Source: Salinispora oceanensis
GTDB taxonomy: Bacteria > Actinomycetota > Actinomycetes > Mycobacteriales > Micromonosporaceae
Assembly (NCBI RefSeq): GCF_000383575.1
Contig: NZ_KB911579.1
Span: forward strand, 5,231,424-5,295,423
Direction of reading: 5' to 3'
DNA: 64,000 bases
In this document: piece by piece, positions 8,996-17,380 of the stretch
Layout: each line of letters begins with the position of its first letter
Numbering within the stretch: position 1 is the stretch's first letter
The notes under the pieces: model-generated
Seen by the model: the letters and a program-made list of their open reading frames with translations, nothing else
Database searches by the model: none
What the model was told of the DNA's origin: nothing
Program-made: the position numbers and the translations under genes

Positions 8996-10014
8996 TCCAG
9001 CGCACTGATCTGTTCCGCTCCCGTTAGCGCTAGCCGCGGTGGCCCTGCTTCGGGCCGCGAAGGTGAAAGCGCCCTGCTGAAGCGAGCCGCGACTGTGGCT
9101 ACGGCAGCACGTAGTTCGGCGCCTTCTTCTACCGAAAAGTCAAAGGGGACAGCAGCCAGCCACTCCTGGGCGTACATCGTGGGGTTTCGGGTGCTGCCGA
9201 CCAGGACGCAACGGTCGCCGTCCGGCTCGAGGCGGCCCATCGGCGGCCGGATCCACCGTGCCACCTTCTCCCGTGGCGCGTGGAACACCACGCGGGTGGG
9301 GTACCCCCAGCCCGCGCCGAGATTCTCCGCAAGCGCGGCAACCGGATCCAGGTCATCGGGCGGCATAAAGCTGTGCGGTAACTGCCGCACAGCCCGAATC
9401 CGATCGATACGGTACGTGCGGATCGCGTCCGCGCGGTGCGAATGGCACAGCAGGTACCAGCGTCCGTACCGCAGGACGACTGCCCACGGGTCGACCTCGG
9501 CGTCCCGTTCCTCGCCGCCCTCGCCGCTGTGGGTGACCAGGACGCGGCGCCGGTCGGCGACGGCGGTGACCAGGGCGCTTGTGGTGGCGGGATCCGGGCG
9601 GGCCACTCGCCGGTCCGGGGTGGCCGAGATGTACGCCCGCAGCGCCGCCGCCTGCCGTCCCACACTCTCGGGGAGAGCCCGGATGACTGTGCTGAGCGCC
9701 GAGCCGATCGGGTCGTCGGCGTCGATCGCCGCCGGCTGCCCGTCGAGCACGGCCATGACCAGGCTGAGCGCTTGTTCCTGGGTGAAGACGACCGGCGGTA
9801 GCCGGGTGCCGCGGCCCAGTCGGTAGCCGCCATGCGGCCCACGGACCGACTCGACCAGGATGCCGGCCTCACGAAGGATCCCGACGTAGCGTCGTGCGGC
9901 CCGCTCCGTCACCCCTAACCGGGAGGCGAGCTGATCGGCAGTCACGCCGGGACGTGCCTGCAGGAGCTCGAGCGTGCGGAGGGCCCGGGCGGTAGGGCTC
10001 GGACCGGTTCGCAC
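8944..10014 (-). CDS. WYL-domain HTH transcriptional regulator
   Basis: 356 residues: an N-terminal HTH (TADQLASRLGVTERAARRYV, then REAGILVESVRGPHGGYRLG), a WYL domain (YGRWYLLCHSHRADAIRTYR) and a C-terminal WCX extension. It is divergent from the alpha/beta hydrolase gene with 53 bases between starts, so that gene is its most likely target. The 3' end runs into the convergent YdeI-like gene. Confidence 0.88.
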   Translation of the reverse strand: MRTGPSPTARALRTLELLQARPGVTADQLASRLGVTERAARRYVGILREAGILVESVRGPHGGYRLGRGTRLPPVVFTQEQALSLVMAVLDGQPAAIDADDPIGSALSTVIRALPESVGRQAAALRAYISATPDRRVARPDPATTSALVTAVADRRRVLVTHSGEGGEERDAEVDPWAVVLRYGRWYLLCHSHRADAIRTYRIDRIRAVRQLPHSFMPPDDLDPVAALAENLGAGWGYPTRVVFHAPREKVARWIRPPMGRLEPDGDRCVLVGSTRNPTMYAQEWLAAVPFDFSVEEGAELRAAVATVAARFSRALSPSRPEAGPPRLALTGAEQISALDHEAADCGEVGGVAFCG

Positions 10015-10067
10015 AGCGGAAACATTACCGGAAGTAGAACGTCCGGAATCGCCGCTAGGTTGCTTCC

Positions 10068-10751
10068 ATGGCTGCAGAACAGATCGTGCTCCTGGGGGGC
10101 CTATGGCTCGACGGGTCGGTGTGGAAAACCGTCGAGTGCGAGTTAGAAAAGGCAGGCCGCCACGCCGTACCGGTGACCCTGCCGGGACAGGGCGACGGGA
10201 ACAGCTCGGCGACGCTGGCCGACCAGTTGGCCGCGGTGGTGGCCGTCGTCGACAGCGGTCCTGGCAGGTCCGTAGTGGTGGGACACTCCGCCGCCTGCAC
10301 CCTGGCTTGGATGGCGGCCGACGCCCGGCCCGAACGCGTGGCCACGGTCGTGTTGATCGGCGGGTTCCCCTGCACTGATGGGCGGCCGTACGCCGACTTC
10401 TTCGAATTCAGCGACGATGCCATGCCGTTCCCGGGTTGGGAACCGTTCAACGGGGCAGACGGGGCCGACCTGGATGAGCAGGCCCGGCAGGACTTCGTGG
10501 CGGCGGCGATCCCGGTTCCCGAGGGTGTGGCCAAGGGCGTCGTACGGCTGACGGACGAGCGGCGATTCAACGTCCCGGTCGTGGTGGTGTGCCCGGAGTT
10601 CACACCCGCCGCGGTGCAGGAATCGATCGCTGCGGGAGACGTACCCGAGCTGGCCCGAGCCAAGCACGTCGACATGATCGACATCGATTCCGGACACTGG
10701 CCGATGATGACGCGCCCGACCGAGCTGGCGCGGATCCTCGCCACAATCTAG
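10068..10751 (+). CDS. alpha/beta-fold hydrolase
   Basis: 227 residues. The nucleophile elbow is GHSAA, the oxyanion region LLGGLWLDGSVW lies near the N terminus and the catalytic histidine is in DSGHWPMMTRP near the end. The order and size fit small esterases or C-C hydrolases of the MhpC/salicylate-esterase-like kind. It is divergent from the WYL regulator. The substrate is unknown. Confidence 0.85.
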   Translation: MAAEQIVLLGGLWLDGSVWKTVECELEKAGRHAVPVTLPGQGDGNSSATLADQLAAVVAVVDSGPGRSVVVGHSAACTLAWMAADARPERVATVVLIGGFPCTDGRPYADFFEFSDDAMPFPGWEPFNGADGADLDEQARQDFVAAAIPVPEGVAKGVVRLTDERRFNVPVVVVCPEFTPAAVQESIAAGDVPELARAKHVDMIDIDSGHWPMMTRPTELARILATI

Positions 10752-10778
10752 CCACGGTGGTCGTGGCGGCTTGTGGTG

Positions 10779-10828
10779 CCGACTGAATCCCGGTGTCCAC
10801 CGATCGGTGGACACCGGGATTCAGTCGG
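10779..10828. terminator. perfect 50-bp palindrome, probable bidirectional terminator
   Basis: The 50 bases are exactly self-complementary, with arms beginning CCGACTGAATCCCGG and meeting at a central CGATCG. It starts 28 bases after the hydrolase stop and ends 42 bases before the ABC ATPase start. As RNA it forms a 22-bp stem with a six-base loop, typical of actinobacterial terminators that lack a U tract. The perfect symmetry also makes a protein-binding or cruciform role possible. Confidence 0.7.
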
Positions 10829-10870
10829 GTGGTCGTCCCCGGCCGGGCGCGGTGGCGAGAGCCTGGACCC

Positions 10871-11722
10871 ATGACCGAATCGCTTGCCGCACGAGTGCGG
10901 GGCCTGCGTAAACGCTATCGGAACATCCCGGCGGTCGACGGGATCGACCTCGACATCGGCACTGGGGAGATCTTCGCACTGCTCGGCCCGAACGGTGCCG
11001 GCAAGACGACGACGGTGGAGATCCTCGAAGGTTACCGCCGCCGGGATGAGGGCGAGGTGTCCGTCCTGGGCGTCGACCCGCAGCGGGCGCCACGGAGCTG
11101 GCGGTACGGCATCGGCATCGTTTTGCAGGACGTCGCCGACCTGTCCGAGCTCACCGTCGGCGAGACGGTTCGGCACTTCGCCCGGTACTACCCTGATCCC
11201 GGGGACCCCGATCAGGTGATCGATTCCGTCGGGCTGAGCGAGAAGACGCGCGCGCGGGTGCGTACGCTCTCCGGCGGCCAGCGGCGTCGGCTCGACGTCG
11301 CGGTCGGCGTCATCGGCAACCCGAAGCTGCTGTTTCTGGACGAGCCGACCACCGGCTTCGACCCCGGGGCGCGCCGGCAGTTCTGGAGCCTGATCCGCTC
11401 GCTGGCCGCGGAGCGCGGCACCACCGTCCTGCTTACCACGCACTATCTCGACGAGGCCGAGGCGCTCGCCAACCGGGTCGCGGTCGTCGCCGCTGGGAAG
11501 ATCGTGGCTGAGGGGGACCCGGCGACGCTCGGTGGACGGGCCAGTGCTGAGGTTTCCGTCTCCTGGGACGAGGACGGTGTGCGTCGCACCGCGCACACGT
11601 CGGACCCCGGTCAGCTCGTGGCCGAACTCACCGGCCGCCACGGCGGCACCGTGCCGGGCCTCACCGTGACCCGGCAGAGCCTCGAAAACGCCTATCTGAC
11701 CCTCATCGAGAGGGACCGATGA
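10871..11722 (+). CDS. ABC exporter ATP-binding protein (CcmA/DrrA type)
   Basis: 283 residues with Walker A GPNGAGKTT, a Q-loop in GIVLQDVADLSELTV, signature TLSGGQRRRLDVAVGVIG, Walker B LLFLDEPTTGFDP and the switch histidine in LLTTHYLDEAEAL. A start upstream at 10793 would lie inside the palindrome and read it as protein, so the ATG at 10871 is preferred. Its stop overlaps the permease start (ATGA). Drug or lipid export by a DrrAB-like pair is the family precedent; the substrate is unknown. Confidence 0.93.
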   Translation: MTESLAARVRGLRKRYRNIPAVDGIDLDIGTGEIFALLGPNGAGKTTTVEILEGYRRRDEGEVSVLGVDPQRAPRSWRYGIGIVLQDVADLSELTVGETVRHFARYYPDPGDPDQVIDSVGLSEKTRARVRTLSGGQRRRLDVAVGVIGNPKLLFLDEPTTGFDPGARRQFWSLIRSLAAERGTTVLLTTHYLDEAEALANRVAVVAAGKIVAEGDPATLGGRASAEVSVSWDEDGVRRTAHTSDPGQLVAELTGRHGGTVPGLTVTRQSLENAYLTLIERDR

Positions 11723-12552
11723 CCACCGCAGCGATCGCCGGCGCGCGCCGTGGGCCGTCGGTCGCCTACCTCGGGGTGCACCGCGGCGCTATCGAGCTGA
11801 AGGCCTTCTTCCGGGAGCGCGACGCCGTCGTGTTCACGTTCGCCCTGCCGGCCGTTCTGCTCGCGCTGCTCGGGGCAATGATCAGCGGGGTGTACGAGGG
11901 CAGCAGCGTCACCTCGGCGCAGTATCTCGTGCCCAGCATGGTCGCCGCCGGCGTCGCCTCCACCACGTTTGTCAATCTCGGTATCAGTGTCGCCGCCGAC
12001 CGGGCGGATGGCACCCTGAAGCGGCTACGTGGTGCACCGATGCCCGCCGCGGCCTACTTCCTCGGCAAGGTCATCATGGTGCTCGTAGTGACGGTCGCCG
12101 AGGTTGTCGTCCTGTTCGGAATCGGCGTGCTGATGTTCGACGTCACGATGCCGACCGACCCGTCGCGCTGGTTGACCTTCGCCTGGGTGTTCGTGCTCGG
12201 GGTCACCGGATGCGCGTTCCTCGGCATCGCGGCGAGCAGCCTGGCCAGCTCGGAGCGGAGCGCCGGCGCCGTGATGAACCTTCCGTACATCGCCCTGTCG
12301 TTGGTCTCCGGCATCTTCTACACGCCGATCAGCGCGTTGCCCGAGTCGCTGGTCACGATGGGCTCACTGTTCCCGCTGAAGTGGATGGCCCAGGGCTTCC
12401 GCTCGGCCCTCCTGCCGGACACCATCCTCGCCCAGGAGATCGTGATGTCGTGGGAGCATGGCAAAACGGCTGTGATCCTGGGCGCGTGGTGCATCGGAGG
12501 TCTCCTGCTATGCCGCACGACGTTTCGCTGGCGGGGACGCGGGGACGGGTGA
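11719..12552 (+). CDS. ABC-2 type transporter permease
   Basis: 277 residues with six hydrophobic segments. It contains the ABC-2 landmarks FFRERDAVVFTFALPAVLL at the first helix, DRADGTLKRLRGAPMPAAAY in the cytoplasmic loop and VSGIFYTPISALPESL before the last helices. It pairs with the overlapping upstream ATPase to make an exporter. Its 3' end overlaps the next gene (histidine kinase) by 43 bases in another frame. Confidence 0.92.
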   Translation: MTTAAIAGARRGPSVAYLGVHRGAIELKAFFRERDAVVFTFALPAVLLALLGAMISGVYEGSSVTSAQYLVPSMVAAGVASTTFVNLGISVAADRADGTLKRLRGAPMPAAAYFLGKVIMVLVVTVAEVVVLFGIGVLMFDVTMPTDPSRWLTFAWVFVLGVTGCAFLGIAASSLASSERSAGAVMNLPYIALSLVSGIFYTPISALPESLVTMGSLFPLKWMAQGFRSALLPDTILAQEIVMSWEHGKTAVILGAWCIGGLLLCRTTFRWRGRGDG

Positions 12553-13814
12553 TCCCCGGCACCGGCGCCGCAACCGGTCCGACCGCGATGGGTCCGACCG
12601 CACCGGGTCCGACCGCACCGGGTCCGGCCAGCCACCCCGGCGAAGTGGGTGGCGGATGGTGGACCAGCGACGTGGTGTGGGAGATCTACTACGTCCTCAT
12701 CGCCGTCGCCACCGCCGCCCTCGTCCTGGGGGCTGCGAATCGACCGGTCGCGGCCCGCGCCGGGGCGGTGGCCACGATCGCCGTGGCACTCATCTGGTAT
12801 GCCGCGTGGCGGCGCGTGCTCTCCGACGGCGGTGGCGCCACCTGGCACGGCTACGCCTACTTCGCCGGCGCCACCGGGTTGTTCGCCGCCGGTGTAACGA
12901 TGGCCAACGGTGTGTCACTGCTGCTGGCAATGCTGTGCCCGCAGGCGTACGTCATGCTGCCGCGCCGGCGCGCGCTCATCGCGGTGGTGACGGTCAACGT
13001 CAGCTACCTGGCGGCGATCTTCGCTGTTTCGCGTGACCTGGTGGCCCTGTTCGAGGCACCACTGTGGGTGGCGATGATGGTGGTGGTCGTCTCGGTGGTG
13101 TGCGGTACCTGGTTCAGCCACGTCTCGGACCAGAACGACGACCGCGCCGAGCTGATCCGCGAGCTCGAGGCCAGCCGCGCCGAGGTGGCGCGGCTCAGCC
13201 ACGAGGACGGCGTGCACGCCGAACGGCAGCGGCTCGCCGCGGACATCCACGACACCATCGCGCAGGGGCTGTCCAGCGTGCTGATGCTGATGCAGGCGGC
13301 CGAGGCTGATCTCGAACAGTCACCCGGGAAGGCGCGGCGACACCTGGCCCTGGCGATGGAGACCGCTCGGGACAACCTGACCGAGGCGCGGGCGCTGGTC
13401 GGCGCGCTCACGCCGGCCGCGCTCGACGACTCCTCGCTGGCGCAGGCGCTGCGTCGACTCGTTTACCGCTTCCGGTCGGAGACCGGCCTGCACGCGGAGT
13501 TCGCCACCGACGTACACGGACCGCCGTTGCCCAAGGCGCTCGAGGTGGTGCTGCTGCGTACGGCGCAGGAGTCGCTCACGAACGTCCGCAAGCACGCCCG
13601 GGCCAACTCGGTGGTCGTACGGCTGGAGCACCACGACGTGTCGGTGGTACCGGAGACGCAGGACGACGGGTGCGGCCGGGCCGCGCCGGCGGAATCGGGA
13701 GGCTATGGGTTGGCAGCGATGCGCAGTCGCGTCGAGCAGATGTCCGGCACGGTTACGGTGAGCTCCGAAGCCGGTTCGGGCACCCTGGTCCGGGTCGAGG
13801 TGCCGGTCCGGTGA
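12510..13814 (+). CDS. sensor histidine kinase (HisKA_3) linked to ABC exporter
   Basis: 434 residues. The ATG at 12510 has GGAGG nine bases upstream and lies within the end of the permease gene. A low-complexity repeat (GPTAMGPTAPGPTAPGP) at about residues 25-41 precedes five to six transmembrane segments. Then come the H-box AADIHDTIAQGLSSVLMLMQ, N-box QESLTNVRKHARAN and the GGYGLAAMRSRVEQ lid. The DxGxG region is degenerate (QDDGCG). It is translationally coupled to the response regulator and probably senses the exporter substrate or membrane state. Confidence 0.9.
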   Translation: MPHDVSLAGTRGRVIPGTGAATGPTAMGPTAPGPTAPGPASHPGEVGGGWWTSDVVWEIYYVLIAVATAALVLGAANRPVAARAGAVATIAVALIWYAAWRRVLSDGGGATWHGYAYFAGATGLFAAGVTMANGVSLLLAMLCPQAYVMLPRRRALIAVVTVNVSYLAAIFAVSRDLVALFEAPLWVAMMVVVVSVVCGTWFSHVSDQNDDRAELIRELEASRAEVARLSHEDGVHAERQRLAADIHDTIAQGLSSVLMLMQAAEADLEQSPGKARRHLALAMETARDNLTEARALVGALTPAALDDSSLAQALRRLVYRFRSETGLHAEFATDVHGPPLPKALEVVLLRTAQESLTNVRKHARANSVVVRLEHHDVSVVPETQDDGCGRAAPAESGGYGLAAMRSRVEQMSGTVTVSSEAGSGTLVRVEVPVR

Positions 13815-14446
13815 TCTCGGTGCTGCTGGTGGACGACCATCCGGTCGTACGGGCCGGTGTCCGCGGCATGCTCGACGGTGAGCCGGACATCACCATCGTC
13901 GGCGAGGCCGGCTCCGGGGCCGAGGCGATCACGTCGGTGCGGACCCTGCACCCGGATGTGGTGTTGATGGACCTCCGCCTGCCCGGCCTCGACGGCGTGG
14001 GCGCCACCGGTCAGCTACGCACGGTGGCACCGGACACGCGGGTTCTGGTGCTCACGACGTACGAGTCCGACGCGGACGTGCTGCGAGCCGTCGAGGCGGG
14101 CGCCACCGGGTATCTCCTGAAGGACTCCTCGCGCACCGAAATGCTCGGTGCCATCCGGGCGGCCGCGCGGGGCGAGACGGTGCTGTCACCGACGGTCGCG
14201 ACCCGGGTGCTAAACCGGGTGCGGCACCCGAAGCGGGACGTGCTGTCGCCGCGCGAAGCCGACGTTCTGCGCCTCGTGGCAGCTGGTATGTCTAATCCAG
14301 ACATCGCACAGGCCCTGACCATCGCCGAGGCCACGGTCAAGACGCATCTGCTGCGCGCGTTCGCGAAACTCGACGTCTCCGACCGCACGGCCGCGGTGAC
14401 GAAGGCGATGTCGCTGGGGCTCATCCCGCCCGACGCCGGAACCTGA
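13811..14446 (+). CDS. LuxR/NarL-family response regulator
   Basis: 211 residues from the GTG at 13811, which overlaps the kinase stop as GTGA. Receiver: VISVLLVDDHPVVRAGV, phospho-acceptor in VVLMDLRLPGLDG, conserved lysine in LLKDSS. C-terminal LuxR HTH: LSPREADVLRLVAAGMSNPD, then ATVKTHLLRAFAKLDVSDR. Last gene of the four-gene exporter and two-component operon, likely regulating that operon. Confidence 0.93.
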   Translation: MISVLLVDDHPVVRAGVRGMLDGEPDITIVGEAGSGAEAITSVRTLHPDVVLMDLRLPGLDGVGATGQLRTVAPDTRVLVLTTYESDADVLRAVEAGATGYLLKDSSRTEMLGAIRAAARGETVLSPTVATRVLNRVRHPKRDVLSPREADVLRLVAAGMSNPDIAQALTIAEATVKTHLLRAFAKLDVSDRTAAVTKAMSLGLIPPDAGT

Positions 14447-14493
14447 CCACCTACTTCCCTGACGGGGGTTTGTACGACGGCGGGTGGGAGAGC

Positions 14494-14961
14494 TCAGGCA
14501 TCAGCAGGCTCGGTTCCACGCGGACGGGCCAGGAACGCCTCGATCCGGGCGAGCGCACCGTCCCACGCCTCGTTGGCGTAGAAGTCGCGGACCTCGGGAG
14601 TGGGGAAGCCGCTCTGGACGATGGTCATCAGGGTGCCGCCGTCTTTCTCTTCGAACGTAACCTCGATGCGGGTCGTCATGGTCGTGCCGTCCGGGCTGGC
14701 GCCGGTGGAGTCGGTGACGAGCCGGTGCGGGCGGTCGATCTCGACGAAGGTCTGCGTTTCCCGGAACAGCTGGTCGGGGCTGGATCCCCATACCGCGGTC
14801 TGCTGCCCACCAACCCGAAGGTCGGCCTCGATCTCGAGGATGCCGGGCTGTTCGTCGAGGATGGTGAACCAGGTCTTCTGCTTCTCGGCGTCCGTGTACG
14901 CGTCGAAGACCTCCGCGGGTGTCGCGGGTAGGTGTCGCGTTATCCGCATGTCGAGCGTCAT
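14494..14961 (-). CDS. SRPBCC/AHSA1-like protein
   Basis: 155 residues with the START-like fold signature of the AHA1/CalC family: MRITRHLPATPAEVFDAYTD, FTILDEQPGILEIEADLRVG, and a C-terminal GFPTPEVRDFYANEAWDGAL. Members bind hydrophobic ligands or help Hsp90-like factors; in bacteria they commonly travel with ArsR regulators, as here. The ATG at 14961 overlaps the stop of the upstream regulator (ATGA), so the two are made from one message. Confidence 0.88.
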   Translation of the reverse strand: MTLDMRITRHLPATPAEVFDAYTDAEKQKTWFTILDEQPGILEIEADLRVGGQQTAVWGSSPDQLFRETQTFVEIDRPHRLVTDSTGASPDGTTMTTRIEVTFEEKDGGTLMTIVQSGFPTPEVRDFYANEAWDGALARIEAFLARPRGTEPADA

Positions 14962-15302
14962 GAGTTCTGTCCCTTCGGGTCGGGCTGGAGAGTGAGGTAG
15001 GCGTCGAGTCCGTCGAGGCGGCGGGCCCAGAGCCGTTGGTAGAAGCCGATCCAGTCCATCGCCTCGTCCAGCGGCGCAACGCCGAGGCGGCACTGTCGTG
15101 ACCGGCCGACTTTCTCGGTGACCACGAGTCCGGCTTCCTCGAGCACCTGGACATGCTTTTTCATGCCGGTCAGGCTCATCCCGGTGGGCTCGGCGAGCTC
15201 GCCGATGGTGGCCGGGCCATCGCCGAGCCGGATCAGAATGCCGCGGCGGGTCGGATCAGCCAGCGACGCGAACACCCGGTCCAGGACATGTTGGCGAACC
15301 AT
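14958..15302 (-). CDS. ArsR-family HTH regulator
   Basis: 114 residues from the ATG at 15302, with GGTGA six bases upstream. Contains SLADPTRRGILIRLGDGPAT, the recognition segment GMSLTGMKKHVQVLEEAGLV and EKVGRSRQCRLG; no cysteine metal-binding motif is present, so it is the non-metal type that pairs with SRPBCC proteins. It probably represses its own two-gene operon. Confidence 0.9.
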   Translation of the reverse strand: MVRQHVLDRVFASLADPTRRGILIRLGDGPATIGELAEPTGMSLTGMKKHVQVLEEAGLVVTEKVGRSRQCRLGVAPLDEAMDWIGFYQRLWARRLDGLDAYLTLQPDPKGQNS

Positions 15303-15321
15303 ACAGTTCACCTTACAACAC

Positions 15322-15337
15322 TGAACTGATCTGTTCA
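15322..15337. promoter_or_regulatory. candidate ArsR operator (TGAAC-N6-GTTCA)
   Basis: A dyad TGAACTGATCTGTTCA lies 20 bases upstream of the ArsR start, in an AT-richer patch expected to hold the promoter. Position and symmetry suit autorepression. Confidence 0.45.
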
Positions 15338-15390
15338 ATGAATGCGGCGCCGGTACTCGTGCGGGACTCCGCGCAAGCCTCGGGCCTGCG

Positions 15391-16644
15391 CTAGTCCGCG
15401 CCGGAGAGCACGGCTCGGCGCAGCGCCGGGCTCGACAGAGCCGCAAGCCCGGCAACGGCCGCGAGCGCCGTCCCACCCAAGAACGCCGCTGCCGGTCCCC
15501 ATAGCCCGGCGACCACACCGGTGAGCGCGTAGCTGACCGGAATGCCACCGAAGCCGGCCAGGCTGCTCAGACTCATCACCCGACCCAGGTACTGCGGCGG
15601 TGTCTGCGCCTGCAGCAGGGCCGTCCCGAGTGTGCCGGCCAGACCGACGCTTACGCCGAGCAGTAACGACGCGGCGACCGCCCACAGCCGCGTTGGGGCA
15701 AACCCGACAGCGGCGATCGCGCCTCCGGTCAACACGGCGAGCGGGCCAACGAGCAGGCCAGCGCGGGAAAGACGGCCGAGCACCGACACCGCCACCGCTG
15801 CCGTTGCGGCACCGACACCGAAGCCGCCGACGATCATCCCGACCCCCGCAGCGCCCCAACCGCGTTCCTGCGCCAGCAGCGCGATGCCCACATTAAATGG
15901 ACCGGTAAAGCCCAACTCGGCGACTGCCGAGACGAGCAGAATCGTGCGCAGCAACGGCGACCGCGCGGCCACCGCCAGCCCGGCACGGACCTCTCTCCCC
16001 ATCCCCCGCGCTCGGCTGGATCCCTCGGCGGGCTCGACGACCAGGCCAGGGCGGAGGCGGACCGTGGCGAGAGCGAGCACCGAAACGGCGAAGGTGAGCG
16101 CGTTGAGCGCGAACGCCGCCGCGATCCCGGATGCGGCCACGACCGCCCCACCGAGCGGCGCACCAACAACGATCGCGCCCCGCGCCAACGTCATCCGCAT
16201 GCCTTGCAGCCGGGCGAGGTGCTCCGCTGCCACCAGGTACGGTGGCAGTGCCCCGACGGCGGGCAGGAACACCGCGTCCACCGCCCCGAACACCAGCGCC
16301 ACCACGATCAGCACCGCGAGGGTCGGTTCGGTGGTGGCCGTGGCCACCGCCGCAGTGGCCATCACCGCGCAGCGCAGCGCGTCGCTACCGAGCATCAGCC
16401 GCCGCGCACCCCATCGGTCCACCACCGCCCCGCCCAGCAGGAGTAGCACCAGCCGGGACACCGACGCGGTGGCCAGGACCACTCCGGCCCCACCAGCACC
16501 GGCTACCTGGGCAGCCGTCCAGGCCAACGCCACGAAATAGACTTGGTCCCCCACCAGCGACACGCCGAAACCCGCGAGCCAGCGCAGGACGTTCCCGTCC
16601 CGATGGGGAGGCAACTGTCGGACCGCGACCGCTTGCCGCGTCAC
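15391..16644 (-). CDS. MFS transporter
   Basis: 417 residues with about 12 hydrophobic segments and the MFS loop motif DRWGARRLMLGSDALR after helix 2. The sequence GNVLRWLAGFGVSLVGDQVY at the N terminus is typical of the enterobactin/macrolide-exporter-like branch (MefA/EntS). Its ATG overlaps the stop of the HTH gene, so the regulator and exporter are coupled. A drug or siderophore substrate is possible, not shown. Confidence 0.9.
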   Translation of the reverse strand: MTRQAVAVRQLPPHRDGNVLRWLAGFGVSLVGDQVYFVALAWTAAQVAGAGGAGVVLATASVSRLVLLLLGGAVVDRWGARRLMLGSDALRCAVMATAAVATATTEPTLAVLIVVALVFGAVDAVFLPAVGALPPYLVAAEHLARLQGMRMTLARGAIVVGAPLGGAVVAASGIAAAFALNALTFAVSVLALATVRLRPGLVVEPAEGSSRARGMGREVRAGLAVAARSPLLRTILLVSAVAELGFTGPFNVGIALLAQERGWGAAGVGMIVGGFGVGAATAAVAVSVLGRLSRAGLLVGPLAVLTGGAIAAVGFAPTRLWAVAASLLLGVSVGLAGTLGTALLQAQTPPQYLGRVMSLSSLAGFGGIPVSYALTGVVAGLWGPAAAFLGGTALAAVAGLAALSSPALRRAVLSGAD

Positions 16645-17249
16645 GGCTGGAACGGGAAAGCGTGCATGAACATCAGAACATGCTCCTGGGCGGGCTCGTC
16701 GGGTCGATCCTCAGCGTCGGGTCGGTCCTCAACGTCGACTCGCCCGCGCTCAGCCCACTTCCGCACCACCGCCGTCAGCTCCGCGCTCAGCTCCGCCAAC
16801 TCGGGCGCCGTGAGTCGGAGCAACGATTCGCTGGAGAGCGAGGCGTCGGTCCACTCCTCACCCCAGGCGTGATCCTCGTCGATCCACCGTTCGAGCCGGC
16901 TGATCTGATGGGCCAGCAGCTGGCGTTTGGCCGCGACCGCCACGCCACGGGCCTGCGGATCCCCCGCGAAGTCCGACCCCGCGAAGCTGAAACCCTCGTG
17001 GGTCTTGCGCCACCAGCGCTCCCGCCGATCGCCAGAGCGGCGCGGCACCTCCTCGATGAATCCATGCGTGGCCAGTTCCCGCAGGTGATAGCTGACCAAT
17101 GAGAGCGACTCGTCAACCAACTCGGCGAGCCGGGACGCGGTCGCCTCCTCCGCTGCGGTCAGCGCGTAGAACAACCGCAGCCGCAACGGATGGGCGAACA
17201 TCCGTAGCTCGGCGACGTTCTTGATTCGGCGGCTCGATCCGGGTGACAT
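16641..17249 (-). CDS. ArsR-like winged-helix regulator
   Basis: 202 residues starting MSPGSSRRIKNVAELRMFAH, then PLRLRLFYALTAAEEATASR and the recognition helix VDESLSLVSYHLRELATHGF. The long C-terminal part (ERWWRKTHEGFSFAG onward) is the effector region seen in HTH proteins that sit before MFS exporters. A frame extending further upstream exists, but it lacks regulator-like sequence. First gene of a two-gene operon with the MFS gene. Confidence 0.88.
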   Translation of the reverse strand: MSPGSSRRIKNVAELRMFAHPLRLRLFYALTAAEEATASRLAELVDESLSLVSYHLRELATHGFIEEVPRRSGDRRERWWRKTHEGFSFAGSDFAGDPQARGVAVAAKRQLLAHQISRLERWIDEDHAWGEEWTDASLSSESLLRLTAPELAELSAELTAVVRKWAERGRVDVEDRPDAEDRPDEPAQEHVLMFMHAFPFQP

Positions 17250-17380
17250 GCATCGACCGTAGTAGCTCAAATGATTTTGTGCAAATTCTTGTCCTAGTTG
17301 GTCTCTAGGCCACCGACCGCAGCACAGTGCCGCTGGCTGGGCCGCATCAGCACCCGGCGTACCGGTCAGCCAGGACCGGC

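Noticed and set aside
12585..12640. Short GC repeat (GGTCCGACCGCACCG) as a regulatory array
   Set aside because: It is the GPTAPGP-coding repeat at the kinase N terminus.
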